A model generated the notes under the pieces. The model had not been told where the DNA came from. It was given only the letters and a program-made list of their open reading frames with translations, and searched no databases. Shown piece after piece: positions 41,173-50,234 of a stretch of 64,000 bases of DNA. The position numbers and the translations under genes are program-made. Source of the stretch: Lysinibacillus xylanilyticus. GTDB taxonomy: Bacteria > Bacillota > Bacilli > Bacillales_A > Planococcaceae. The DNA lies in NCBI RefSeq assembly GCF_001708185.1, contig NZ_MDDN01000001.1, positions 62,001-126,000 of the forward strand, read 5' to 3'. How positions within the stretch are numbered: the stretch's first letter is position 1; every line of letters starts with the position of its first letter.

Positions 41173-42789
41173 CTATATTTTCGTTTTAGAGCGTTCGAAA
41201 AGAATATCACCATCTAGTATTGTTAATTCGACTTGAATTTCTTTTAAATCTTGTGGAAGGGTTTTCAAAATACTGCGATCAAGTACAATCATATCTGCTA
41301 ATTTACCGGGTTCTAAACTACCCTTTATATCCTCTTCAAAACTTGCGTATGCACCGTTATAGGTATATAGACGAATGGCTTCGAGAACATCTATTTTTTG
41401 TCTTTCACCAAATGAAGTTCCATTGGCAGTGAGCCGATTGACCGCTGCGTGAATGCCAATAAAAGGATTGTAGGTTGTAACTGGTGAGTCTGACCCAGCA
41501 GCTGCAATAATTCCTTGATCAATAAAGTCTCGTGCAGGGTACATAAAGTCCGTACGTTCACCGTAATTCGTTAAATAACTTTCACCAAATTCATATGGGA
41601 ATGGTGGATTAGGTATTGGAATCATCTTTAACTCTTTCATTCGTTGCTGTAAATCAGGACTTGAAATTCCAGCATGTTCAATGCGATGTCTATGGTTTTC
41701 ACGAGGATTTTCTTTTAAAGCGCGTTTTACAACATTCAAATACGATTCAATTGCTTGATCACCTTGTGCATGTACAGTAATTTGATAGCCTAATTCATGT
41801 GCTTTACCAAGTACTTCATAAATTTCATCCTCGGTGTAATATAAGATTCCATGATCGTCAGGATTACTTGTATAACCTTCACGGGTAGCAATAGTCGGGC
41901 CAGTACTACTCCCATCTGTAAACAATTTAGCAGGACCCACTTTAAAGAATTCATTTCCAGTTCCAGTTAATACCCCAGATTCCATCATATTTAATGTGAA
42001 CTGCCTACAGTCATTTAAAATAGCAATCATCGCATAGACACGAATTTTCAAGTCTCCTTTTTGGGAGGCTAATTGTAATATTCGGTAACTTTCTTTTGTA
42101 AACGTTCCTGCTTCATGAATACTTGTAATGCCACCTTTTAAGAAATGTTGCTGTGCGATTTGAATGGCTTGATAAACTTCTTCATTTGAATAAGATGCAC
42201 ACTCATTAAACTGCATATATGCAGTTTCGATCAATCGTCCAGTGCGTTGACCTTTTGCATTTCTTTCAATTAAACCTCCTTGAGGATCAGGAGTTGTTTC
42301 GTCAATACCTGCTAGACGTAAAGCAACCGAATTGACAATTCCGATGTGACAGCAAGTACGGGTAATGACAATCGGGTGGTCGATCGTAATGTTGTCCAAT
42401 TCTTCAAGAGTCGGATATCGTTTTTCCTTCACCGTTCGTTCATTGAAACCGCTAGCGCGAATCCACTGCCCCTTTGGTGTAGTAGCAGCTTTGTCTTTTA
42501 AAGCAGTCAAAATCGCATCTATGGAATCCAACCCAGGCTCTTTACAGCTGATACTGAGATGAAAAGTACCATACGTGACCAAATGTAAGTGAGCATCAAT
42601 AATTCCAGGTAGAATGGACTTTCCTTCCAAGTCAATTACTTGTGTAGAATCACCAATTAATTCTTTAATCTCCTCATTCGAACCAACTGCTACTATTTTG
42701 TTATCAGAAATCGCTAAAGCCTCTCGGATAGAATCTTGTCCATCTACAGTAATTACTTCACCATTTAAAAAAGCAATATTAGCTTTCAT
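41173..42789 (-). CDS. YtcJ-like metal-dependent amidohydrolase
   Basis: 538 residues. Metal-binding DAHLHL after the strand LPGIIDAHLHLV (about residues 60-66), later HAQGDQAI and RIEHAG, and a composite beta-sandwich from both termini (VITVDGQDS... and GSLEPGKLADMIVLD). This is the amidohydrolase_3 / YtcJ family with N-acyl or formamide-type substrates in known cases. ATG 42789 follows AAGGAGGATC. First gene of the hydrolase-symporter operon. Confidence 0.9.
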   Translation of the reverse strand: MKANIAFLNGEVITVDGQDSIREALAISDNKIVAVGSNEEIKELIGDSTQVIDLEGKSILPGIIDAHLHLVTYGTFHLSISCKEPGLDSIDAILTALKDKAATTPKGQWIRASGFNERTVKEKRYPTLEELDNITIDHPIVITRTCCHIGIVNSVALRLAGIDETTPDPQGGLIERNAKGQRTGRLIETAYMQFNECASYSNEEVYQAIQIAQQHFLKGGITSIHEAGTFTKESYRILQLASQKGDLKIRVYAMIAILNDCRQFTLNMMESGVLTGTGNEFFKVGPAKLFTDGSSTGPTIATREGYTSNPDDHGILYYTEDEIYEVLGKAHELGYQITVHAQGDQAIESYLNVVKRALKENPRENHRHRIEHAGISSPDLQQRMKELKMIPIPNPPFPYEFGESYLTNYGERTDFMYPARDFIDQGIIAAAGSDSPVTTYNPFIGIHAAVNRLTANGTSFGERQKIDVLEAIRLYTYNGAYASFEEDIKGSLEPGKLADMIVLDRSILKTLPQDLKEIQVELTILDGDILFERSKTKI

Positions 42790-43067
42790 ATAGATCCTCC
42801 TTGTTATATAAATTGAATATTCAGAAAATATTAATTGTGTTGCACTATTCATTTATTTTACTAAAAATAGATTGTCTTTTATTTTTACAAAAGGTAATTA
42901 ATTTTACTTTTTTTTAGACAAAAGGTTAAAAGGGTTATTTCTACGTAACTATCAAACAACCTATCAAATACCACCACTTTTTTGAAAAAGAACTAAATAA
43001 CAGAAAAAATATGCTATATTATAGTTAGAAAATTTAGAATTTCTATTTTTTAAAACAAAGGGGTTGG

Positions 43068-44243
43068 ATGATTGTGTATGAAAATATTTTAAGACACCCA
43101 GGACCTACACCTATTCCGAAAAAGGTCCAGCTTGCGATGAATCAAGATATTATTAGTCATCGCAGCAATGAATTTGTGGATCTTTACCGTGAAACAATCG
43201 AATTAGTGAAACCTATTTTCGGGACAAAACAGGACATTTTACTACTTCCCTCAGGCGGTACAGCTGCTTTAGAGGCTGCAGCTGTTAATACTGTTTCTGC
43301 TGGTGAAGATGTTGTTGTAATCACTGTTGGGGCGTTCGGAGACTATTTCGTTTCGATTTGTGAGAAATACGGTTTTCATGTACATAAGCTTGAAAAAGAT
43401 TGGGGGCAAGCTTGCACAGCTAACGAGCTACGAGAATTCTTGCAGCCGTTAAAAGATATTAAAGCTGTTTTTATAACTTACAATGAAACTTCGACTGGTA
43501 TCTTAAACCCAATTGCTGAATTAGCACAAGTTGTTCGTGAGGAAACGGATGCATTATGTATTGTCGATGGTGTAAGTTGCATTGGTGGATCTCCTGCTGA
43601 AATGGATGCCTGGGGAATCGATATTCTTGTTACTGGATCTCAAAAAGCGATGATGCTACCTCCTGGACTTTCTCTAGTCAGTGTTAGTGAAAGAGCTTGG
43701 AAAGTCATTGAAGAAAATAAAGCACCGTCCTATTATTTGAATTTATTGAGCTATCGTAGCTGGGCAGCACAAGGGATGACCCCAAATACGCCTACGATTA
43801 CACTAATATATGGTCTTCACGAGGTATGTAAGCTTATAGTGGAAGAAGGTGGCATAGATAAAACTGTTGCCCGCCATGAATTAATGAAAAACATGGTGCG
43901 AAATGCTATGAATGCACTTCATATTGAACTTCTTACTACGGATGAGCATGCCTCTCCAACCATTACAGCAATTATGGCACCTAAAGGCATTGCACTTGGC
44001 GATTTCTTGTCACATTTAAAGCGACAATATCATTTGGATTTCGCTGGAGGCCTCGGTCATTTACAAGGTAAAATTTTCAGATTCGGTCACATGGGCTATT
44101 GTTTCCCAAGCGATATTCTACAGGCCATTTCTTTAATGGAAGCTGCACTTCAAGACTTTGAATACGACTTTGAGCCAGGTGCAGGTGTACAGGCAGCACA
44201 AGAAGTATTTTTAACCGCTCAGCGAAAACAATTGCAACGATAA
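43068..44243 (+). CDS. Class V aminotransferase (alanine/serine-glyoxylate type, PucG-like)
   Basis: 391 residues, PLP fold type I. Opening HPGPTPIPKKVQLAM and PLP-lysine motif TGSQKAMMLPPG (about residues 185-196) are those of alanine- or (S)-ureidoglycine/serine-glyoxylate aminotransferases. Divergent from the amidohydrolase operon across a 278-base region, so likely part of the same catabolic unit. ATG 43068 is 4 bases from AAGGGG; GTG 43074 is an alternative start. Confidence 0.88.
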   Translation: MIVYENILRHPGPTPIPKKVQLAMNQDIISHRSNEFVDLYRETIELVKPIFGTKQDILLLPSGGTAALEAAAVNTVSAGEDVVVITVGAFGDYFVSICEKYGFHVHKLEKDWGQACTANELREFLQPLKDIKAVFITYNETSTGILNPIAELAQVVREETDALCIVDGVSCIGGSPAEMDAWGIDILVTGSQKAMMLPPGLSLVSVSERAWKVIEENKAPSYYLNLLSYRSWAAQGMTPNTPTITLIYGLHEVCKLIVEEGGIDKTVARHELMKNMVRNAMNALHIELLTTDEHASPTITAIMAPKGIALGDFLSHLKRQYHLDFAGGLGHLQGKIFRFGHMGYCFPSDILQAISLMEAALQDFEYDFEPGAGVQAAQEVFLTAQRKQLQR

Positions 44244-44258
44244 AGCTTTGACGAAATG

Positions 44259-44293
44259 AAAACCTCCAAATCTTTGTATGGATTTGGAGGTTT
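44259..44293 (+). terminator. Terminator of the aminotransferase gene
   Basis: AAACCTCCAAATC / GATTTGGAGGTTT perfect 13-bp stem. Confidence 0.88.
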
Positions 44294-44334
44294 GATTATT
44301 ATTTTTACAGGCTGAAAAATTCTCTCGCATTTGT

Positions 44335-44375
44335 CCGTCATCATAATGAAGGATTGATTTCCGTTTCATTGTAAG
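44335..44375. repeat. Decayed copy of the TCATCACC element
   Basis: GTCATCATAATGAAGGATTG ATTTCCGTTTCATTG resembles the left end of the elements at 7.06 and 34.35 kb (ATCATCACCATAAC, TGATTTCCGTTC) with several changes. The right end is not recognisable. Confidence 0.4.
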
Positions 44376-44533
44376 AGAACGATACACCTAAGTAAAATCG
44401 AAATTTCAGCCAATACTACACAGCAAGATCGACTGAATAATCTTTTACAGCGTGAATTATGCAAATGAGTACATTTTCAAAAGCTAAAAGTGTTATACTA
44501 ATAAGCACGTTATAAATTGAGGAGTTAGACAGT

Positions 44534-44725
44534 ATGAAATATTTTAAACCACAAATGCAGCAACTTGTGAAAGAAAACCGTGAATTACATGATCGCCTAA
44601 AAGAGTTAATGTCCGAAATGGATTTGCAAAAAAATTATGCTTTAAAAGCTCTATATCACGCTGAAGTAGCGGACGGTGGACGCTATCAGCAAGATTATCA
44701 AGCGTTGGATTATTTATATAAATAA
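44534..44725 (+). CDS. 63-residue coiled-coil small protein
   Basis: Starts MKYFKPQMQQLVKENRELHD and shows a heptad-like pattern through residue 45 (LVKENRELHDRLKELMSEMDL), then a YQQDYQALDYLYK tail. GAGGAG lies 8-10 bases before the ATG. Unrecognised; probably a small cytosolic alpha-helical protein. Confidence 0.65.
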   Translation: MKYFKPQMQQLVKENRELHDRLKELMSEMDLQKNYALKALYHAEVADGGRYQQDYQALDYLYK

Positions 44726-44947
44726 CAGCAAAAACACTTCGAACAATTCCCATTAAACAAAATAAAAAGGCAGAATCCACTCTTTTGATTAAAATGAAAG
44801 CTCTCACTCAACCATACCAAAGGAGCGTATCTGTCTAATGAATAGATTAACAAATCAACAAAGGGTTTATTAAGTGGCAATTGCCGTTTTACTTTCCAAC
44901 GATGTGATGTTTTGAATAAATTTGCGATCAAATTTTTAAAAGTAATA

Positions 44948-44984
44948 AACGCAAGAATGTTGATTCCGATAGCATTCTTGCGTT
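44948..44984 (-). terminator. Terminator of the yqxD-dsdA operon
   Basis: AACGCAAGAATG / CATTCTTGCGTT perfect 12-bp stem; minus-strand tail TATTACTTTT. Confidence 0.85.
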
Positions 44985-45003
44985 TTCTCATTAACTAACT
45001 ACC

Positions 45004-46344
45004 TTAATCATTAGTTCTTCCTACTCGCACTACCTTTGCCATGTATTCCTCACGCATTTCCTCCGGCACCATACTGCCACCTGTTGCCCATACAATATGG
45101 GTAGCTTGCTCCATCTTTTCAACTAAATCATGCTTTTCTAAATAATTTTGTCCATTTTTCATTAACTGAATGGGTCCGAACATCCCTGCATGTGCAGATG
45201 GCTCTAAAAATAGTCCTTCCGAATTCATAGCCAATCCAAGTGACGTAAACAATTCTTCATCTTTCACTGTATAACAGCCACTAATATACGTTTCCATCAC
45301 TTTTCCTACGAATTTTGAAGCACGACCTACAGCAAGACCATCCGCTTCGGTTTTATTATCAAGACCGATATCTTCTACGCTGATTTCATCATGTAAGCCT
45401 GTCATCAAGCCCATTGTCATACAAGGGGATGCTACTGGCTCAGCGAAGAAAATATGGGCGTGTTCTCCAAAAATTTCACGGATGCCGTACGCAACCCCAC
45501 CTGGTCCCCCTCCTACACCACACGGTAAATAAACGAACAATGGATGCGCATTATCCACTGTAATGTTCGTCTTTTCAAATTGTGTTTTTAAACGCTTTGC
45601 TGCCACCGCATAGCCTGCAAATAAGTCTTTTGAATTCTCATCATCAATGAAATGACACATAGGATCTTGTTCAGCCTCTCGGCGACCTTGTTCAACAGCC
45701 ACGCTATAATCGGCCTCATATTCAATAACTGTCGCACCTTTTTCTCGTAGTAAGGCTTTCTTCCACTCTTTTGCGTCACTCGACATATGTACAACGACAT
45801 TAAAGCCGAGTTTTTTGCCCATAATGCCGATACTCAGTCCTAAATTACCAGTAGAACCTACGGCAATTGTGTACTGCTGGAAGAACGTTTGAAAATCTTC
45901 TGTGGCCAACACCGCATAATTATCTTCTATTGTTAGCCTTCCACTAGCAATCGCAAGCCGTTCTGCATGTCTTAATACTTCAAAAATACCACCACGAGCT
46001 TTAATGGAGCCTGAGATTGGCAAAGCATGATCGCATTTTAAGATAAATTGACCTGGTATTAGAAGATCAAATTCCTTCTCAAGTGCTTTCTTGATCAATG
46101 GTATTTCTTGAATAGATGATTCAATGAGTCCTTTACTTTCCAAAAGCTCTGGGAATGCTACAGTTAAATAGGAAGAAAAACGTTTAAGTGTCTCTTCTGC
46201 CTCCCCGACTTCCTCCATTGAAAAAAGATTTGTACTCGCCTTTTTTTCCCAATTTGTATTTTCCCAAAGCACAGTATCCTTATTTGCTAACTCATTTAGT
46301 CTCGGAAATTGATTTAATAGTTCGTGTTTTAGTTTATTTTTCAT
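45004..46344 (-). CDS. dsdA: D-serine ammonia-lyase
   Basis: 446 residues, fold type II PLP enzyme. PLP lysine K115 in SGSIKARGG, phosphate-binding glycine loop VGSTGNLG and CGVGGGPGG. It deaminates D-serine to pyruvate and ammonia, detoxifying or using D-serine. ATG 46344 follows GGAGGCATC, inside the end of the yqxD gene (11-base overlap), so translation is coupled; a longer start at 46386 would sit in the yqxD coding region. Confidence 0.93.
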   Translation of the reverse strand: MKNKLKHELLNQFPRLNELANKDTVLWENTNWEKKASTNLFSMEEVGEAEETLKRFSSYLTVAFPELLESKGLIESSIQEIPLIKKALEKEFDLLIPGQFILKCDHALPISGSIKARGGIFEVLRHAERLAIASGRLTIEDNYAVLATEDFQTFFQQYTIAVGSTGNLGLSIGIMGKKLGFNVVVHMSSDAKEWKKALLREKGATVIEYEADYSVAVEQGRREAEQDPMCHFIDDENSKDLFAGYAVAAKRLKTQFEKTNITVDNAHPLFVYLPCGVGGGPGGVAYGIREIFGEHAHIFFAEPVASPCMTMGLMTGLHDEISVEDIGLDNKTEADGLAVGRASKFVGKVMETYISGCYTVKDEELFTSLGLAMNSEGLFLEPSAHAGMFGPIQLMKNGQNYLEKHDLVEKMEQATHIVWATGGSMVPEEMREEYMAKVVRVGRTND

Positions 46345-46807
46345 CTTCAGATGCCTCCATTTTTTGGGCTGAAATTGCTCGTTCACAAATTTGTCGAAAT
46401 TTCAATTCGAACGAAATATTGTTTTCTTGCGTTCGTTTTTTAGGTCCCCTCGTACGTCCACCAGCACGTCTAATCTTTTGTCCAACATGGCGCATATCGA
46501 GCAAACGTTCGATATTTTCATCGGACATTTCTCGTCCATTTTGATCAATTGGATACCCCCCTCTTGCCAAAACCATTGCTGCTAAACCGTAATCCTGTGT
46601 AATGACAATATCATGCTTTGAAAGCGCATTCACTAGCGTGAAATCAACCGAATCTGGTCCTTTGGGAACCATAATTGTTATTACATTATCACGTTCAATA
46701 CGGTGAGATGTATCGCAAAACAAGATTGTTTCCATCTCAAACTCAGATGATATAGATAGCGCTAAATCCACTACTGGACAGGCATCAGCGTCAATTAAAA
46801 CCTTCAC
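46334..46807 (-). CDS. yqxD: YaiI/YqxD family (DUF188) protein
   Basis: 157 residues. MKVLIDADACPVVD at the N-terminus, VITQDYGLAAMVLARGG in the middle and KKRTQE near the end are the DUF188 landmarks; the fold is a PIN-like nuclease-type domain with conserved aspartates. Cellular role unknown. First gene of an operon with dsdA. Confidence 0.92.
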   Translation of the reverse strand: MKVLIDADACPVVDLALSISSEFEMETILFCDTSHRIERDNVITIMVPKGPDSVDFTLVNALSKHDIVITQDYGLAAMVLARGGYPIDQNGREMSDENIERLLDMRHVGQKIRRAGGRTRGPKKRTQENNISFELKFRQICERAISAQKMEASEDEK

Positions 46808-46994
46808 AATAAAGCATCATTCCTTTCTCATAATTAGATCAATCAAGCAGTTGGTTGTTATTTAAATATAATAATTTTTCAATTTCCCTTGCTCATTTTT
46901 TCACAAACTCAAGGTCTTTGTATAAAGTATTTTATTGAATAGTTTGAAAAATAGATATACGATACAACTATCAACTAACTGGAGGTTTTTTACT

Positions 46995-48368
46995 ATGACA
47001 ATTACAACTGTTAGCAACGAACAATTAGCCAAAGAATACGTAGATGGCGTATTCGAGCAATTAAAACAACAGAACAGTCATCAAGCGGAGTTCTTACAAG
47101 CTGCTGAAGAAATTTTCATTTCATTAGTGCCTGTATTTGTACAACACCCTGAATATATTAAAGCTAATATCTTATCTCGTATCATTGAGCCAGACCGCAT
47201 CATTTCCTTCCGTGTTGCTTGGCAAGATGATAACAACCAAGTTCAAGTAAACCGTGGTTATCGTGTACAATACAGCAACGTAATGGGACCATATAAAGGT
47301 GGTCTTCGCTTCCACCCTTCCGTTAACGAATCAATTATCAAATTCTTAGGCTTTGAACAAATCTTTAAAAATGCTTTAACAGGCCAACCAATCGGTGGTG
47401 GTAAAGGTGGTTCAAACTTCGATCCTAAAGGTAAATCAAACTCTGAAATCATGCGCTTCTGTCAAGCATTCATGACTGAATTATACCGCCATATTGGTCC
47501 AGATGTCGATGTTCCTGCTGGTGATATCGGAGTTGGAGCTCGAGAAGTAGGTTATTTATGGGGTCAATACAAGCGTTTAACACATGCAAGCGAATCTGGT
47601 GTATTAACTGGTAAAACTCCTGGATACGGTGGTTCTTTGGCTCGTAAAGAGGCAACAGGTTATGGCACAGTATATTTTGTAAACGAAATGCTAAAAGATG
47701 CCAATGATTCATTCGAAGGTAAAACAGTTGTAGTTTCTGGCTCTGGTAACGTTTCAACATATGCAATTGAAAAAGCACAAGCTTACGGTGCAAAAGTTGT
47801 TGCTTGCTCCGACTCTTCAGGCTACGTTTACGATCCAGATGGTTTAGATCTTGAAGCAATTAAAGAAATTAAAGAAGTAAAAGGCGATCGTATTTCAACT
47901 TACGTAAACTATCGTCCAGATGCAACATATACAGAAGGTTGCACAGGTATTTGGACTATTCCTTGTGATATCGCGCTTCCATGTGCTACTCAAAACGAAA
48001 TTAACGGTGAATCAGCTCGCACATTAATTTCTAATGGTGTAAAAGCGATTGGTGAAGGAGCTAACATGCCATCTGATCTTGAAGCAATTAACGAATTCTT
48101 AGACGCTGGCGTTTTATTCGGACCTGCTAAAGCTGCTAACGCGGGCGGTGTTGCTGTATCTGCTCTTGAAATGGCGCAAGATTCTAGCCGTGTATTCTGG
48201 TCATTTGAAAAAGTAGATGCTAAATTACATCAAATTATGAAAGATATTTACGCGGACAGTAAAGCAGCTGCTGAAAAATACGGTTACCCTGGGAACCTAG
48301 TAGTAGGCGCGAACATTGCCGGCTTCGTAAAAGTAGCAGATGGTATGCTAGCTGAAGGCGTATATTAA
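46995..48368 (+). CDS. gdhA: NADP-specific glutamate dehydrogenase
   Basis: 457 residues, hexameric-type GDH. PIGGGKGGSNFDPKG (K137 region) is the catalytic signature and GSGNVSTYAIEKA the Rossmann loop. It makes glutamate from 2-oxoglutarate and ammonia (NADPH form, judging by length and sequence style). ATG 46995 follows GGAGG; an upstream start would add 20 residues with no homology. Terminator directly after the gene. Confidence 0.95.
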   Translation: MTITTVSNEQLAKEYVDGVFEQLKQQNSHQAEFLQAAEEIFISLVPVFVQHPEYIKANILSRIIEPDRIISFRVAWQDDNNQVQVNRGYRVQYSNVMGPYKGGLRFHPSVNESIIKFLGFEQIFKNALTGQPIGGGKGGSNFDPKGKSNSEIMRFCQAFMTELYRHIGPDVDVPAGDIGVGAREVGYLWGQYKRLTHASESGVLTGKTPGYGGSLARKEATGYGTVYFVNEMLKDANDSFEGKTVVVSGSGNVSTYAIEKAQAYGAKVVACSDSSGYVYDPDGLDLEAIKEIKEVKGDRISTYVNYRPDATYTEGCTGIWTIPCDIALPCATQNEINGESARTLISNGVKAIGEGANMPSDLEAINEFLDAGVLFGPAKAANAGGVAVSALEMAQDSSRVFWSFEKVDAKLHQIMKDIYADSKAAAEKYGYPGNLVVGANIAGFVKVADGMLAEGVY

Positions 48369-48397
48369 TAACATTCTTTTTTCATTCAACTCCACCT

Positions 48398-48435
48398 AAG
48401 ATGGTAGCGAACATTCGTTATCATCTTGTTTTTTT
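48398..48435 (+). terminator. Terminator of gdhA
   Basis: AAGATGGTAGCGAA / TTCGTTATCATCTT 14-bp stem (two G-U) followed by GTTTTTTT. Confidence 0.9.
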
Positions 48436-48476
48436 AGTATAAAGAAAGGTAATAAACATAAAAACAACTACAAAAA

Positions 48477-48520
48477 CGAACATTTTTATTATTAAATATT
48501 TAAAATATTCGTGTTATAAT
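48477..48520 (+). promoter_or_regulatory. purC promoter with possible PurR-type inverted repeat
   Basis: -10 TATAAT at 48515-48520, -35 TTAAAT at 48492-48497 (17 bp). CGAACATTT (48477-48485) and AAATATTCG (48503-48511) form an 8/9 inverted repeat with the CGAA core of PurBoxes, but the 27-base separation of cores is longer than the usual spacing. Confidence 0.4.
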
Positions 48521-48553
48521 AATGGAGTACTATGAAATATTGGAGGGTTTTTT

Positions 48554-49240
48554 GTGGAATTATTGTATACAGGTAAAACGAAAAATGTGTTCAAATTAGA
48601 AGATGGTCACTACTTATTAAAATTCAAAGATGATGTAACTGGTGAAAACGGCGTATTCGACCCTGGTGCTAACACTGTAGGCTTAACAATCGATGGTGCA
48701 GGACTTGCTGGACTTCGCTTAACTTCTTATTTCTACTCAAAATTAAACGAACAAGGTGTGCCTACTCACTATGTTGATGCAAACTTCGAGGATGCAACAA
48801 TGACAGTAAAACCTGCTACAGTTTTCGGAAAAGGCTTAGAGGTTATTTGCCGCTTCAAAGCAGTTGGCTCTTTCCTTCGTCGCTATGGTGCTTACGTAAA
48901 AGAAGGACAAGATTTAGATTCTTTCGTAGAAGTTACCATCAAAGATGACGATCGCCTTGATCCTCCTATTTCTGAAGATGCATTAGCAATGTTAAATCTG
49001 TTATCACGCGAAGAGTATGCAATTTTAAAGCAACGTACAATTGAAATTGCTAAATTTGTTGCTGCAGAGCTTGCAAAAAAAGGATTAACACTGTACGACA
49101 TCAAATTAGAATTTGGCCGCGATGCGAAAACAAATGAAATTTTATTAATAGATGAAATTTCTGGCGGAAATATGCGTGCTTACAAAGGCGAACAATATAT
49201 CGAGCCTTTAGAACTAGAAAAAATTATGCTTGCTGAATAA
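48554..49240 (+). CDS. purC: Phosphoribosylaminoimidazole-succinocarboxamide synthase (SAICAR synthetase), orphan copy
   Basis: 228 residues. LYTGKTKNVF is the ATP-loop variant of the PurC opening, CRFKAVGSFLRRYG and DIKLEFGRD / LIDEISGG match the nucleotide and metal-binding segments. It joins aspartate to CAIR in purine synthesis. GTG start has GGAGGG upstream. In Bacillaceae purC is usually within the pur operon; this copy stands alone with its own promoter and terminator, so it may be a paralogue. Confidence 0.88.
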   Translation: MELLYTGKTKNVFKLEDGHYLLKFKDDVTGENGVFDPGANTVGLTIDGAGLAGLRLTSYFYSKLNEQGVPTHYVDANFEDATMTVKPATVFGKGLEVICRFKAVGSFLRRYGAYVKEGQDLDSFVEVTIKDDDRLDPPISEDALAMLNLLSREEYAILKQRTIEIAKFVAAELAKKGLTLYDIKLEFGRDAKTNEILLIDEISGGNMRAYKGEQYIEPLELEKIMLAE

Positions 49241-49262
49241 AAATAATACATTCATGAAATTC

Positions 49263-49302
49263 AAAATTAGCCTTGTTAATCTACTATTAACAAGGCTATT
49301 TT
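49263..49302 (+). terminator. Terminator of the orphan purC
   Basis: AAAATTAGCCTTGTTAA / TTAACAAGGCTATTTT near-perfect 16-bp stem. Confidence 0.9.
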
Positions 49303-49525
49303 AATGCTTCAACAAAAGACCGGTTCACTTGTAGCCTGTGGCGGAAATAAGGGTTCTTGAATGGATAAAAATGTGTAATCAACACACCTGACAGAATGAT
49401 TGACTTTTAATGTTTGAGTACCCTTTTTTAATAAAAAAAATAATTTTTTTTGAAACTTTTCATTAGCATAGCCGTATACTAACTATACGCATAATGCAAT
49501 TTTCTATTCTTTTGGAGGTAGTTTA

Positions 49526-50176
49526 ATGGAAAACTATAATGACACACCACAGGCGAGGACAAAACTAAATCCATTTCTATCAGCTTGGATACACCCTAAA
49601 CAAACTGCACGTTATATGATTGATGAAAAATCAATTGGATTTGCGATTCTTATTATGTCAATTGGCTATATCGGTTCTTCGTTATCAGGGCTTATAGATA
49701 AAGAAGCTATATCAGATTTTTCTCCTTGGTTTATGGCACTACTTTGTGTGATATTTGCACCAATTGCAGGGATTATCGGTACAGGTTTCTCAACGCTAAT
49801 ATTTTGGCTGTTTGGTAAGATTTTCAACGGGACTAGTACATTCACAGATTTATTTAAAGCTTTAAGTTTACCTGCTATCCCATTCATCGTTCTTCTACCA
49901 CTTTACTTAATTTGGCTAATTACATCCCCTGAAACGTTAATGAACACTAGCTCTACCGAAACAATACCTTGGTTATTATTAATAACTGGTTTTATTAGCT
50001 TTGTTCTAGCAATCTGGTCATTAGTTATCACAGTAGGTGTTGTGGCAGAAGCTCATCAATTTGAAATTTGGAAAGCGATATTGACTGTTATTATCCCTTC
50101 TATTATTCTGTCCATTGTTTTCGTAGTTTTGGTTTTCATTATTATATTTGGCATAATCGGTATTAGTATGATGTAA
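49526..50176 (+). CDS. Yip1-domain membrane protein
   Basis: 216 residues with five to six hydrophobic segments after a soluble N-terminus; the LNPFLSAWIHPKQTARYMID opening and long alternating helices are typical of bacterial Yip1-family proteins. Function in bacteria is not established. TTTTGGAGG precedes ATG 49526. Confidence 0.8.
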   Translation: MENYNDTPQARTKLNPFLSAWIHPKQTARYMIDEKSIGFAILIMSIGYIGSSLSGLIDKEAISDFSPWFMALLCVIFAPIAGIIGTGFSTLIFWLFGKIFNGTSTFTDLFKALSLPAIPFIVLLPLYLIWLITSPETLMNTSSTETIPWLLLITGFISFVLAIWSLVITVGVVAEAHQFEIWKAILTVIIPSIILSIVFVVLVFIIIFGIIGISMM

Positions 50177-50214
50177 AAAAATCTCCCCTCTCAATAACGA
50201 GAGTGGGAGATTTA
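50177..50214. terminator. Bidirectional terminator between Yip1 and malic enzyme genes
   Basis: AAATCTCCCCTCTC / GAGAGTGGGAGATTT stem between convergent genes. Confidence 0.88.
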
Positions 50215-50234
50215 CTTTTTAAATTGAGCAATTA

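Noticed and set aside
44726-44947. Insertion-sequence remnant before dsdA
   Set aside because: A short frame starting MNRLTNQQRVY looked transposase-like, but it stops at once and no second conserved block could be recognised.
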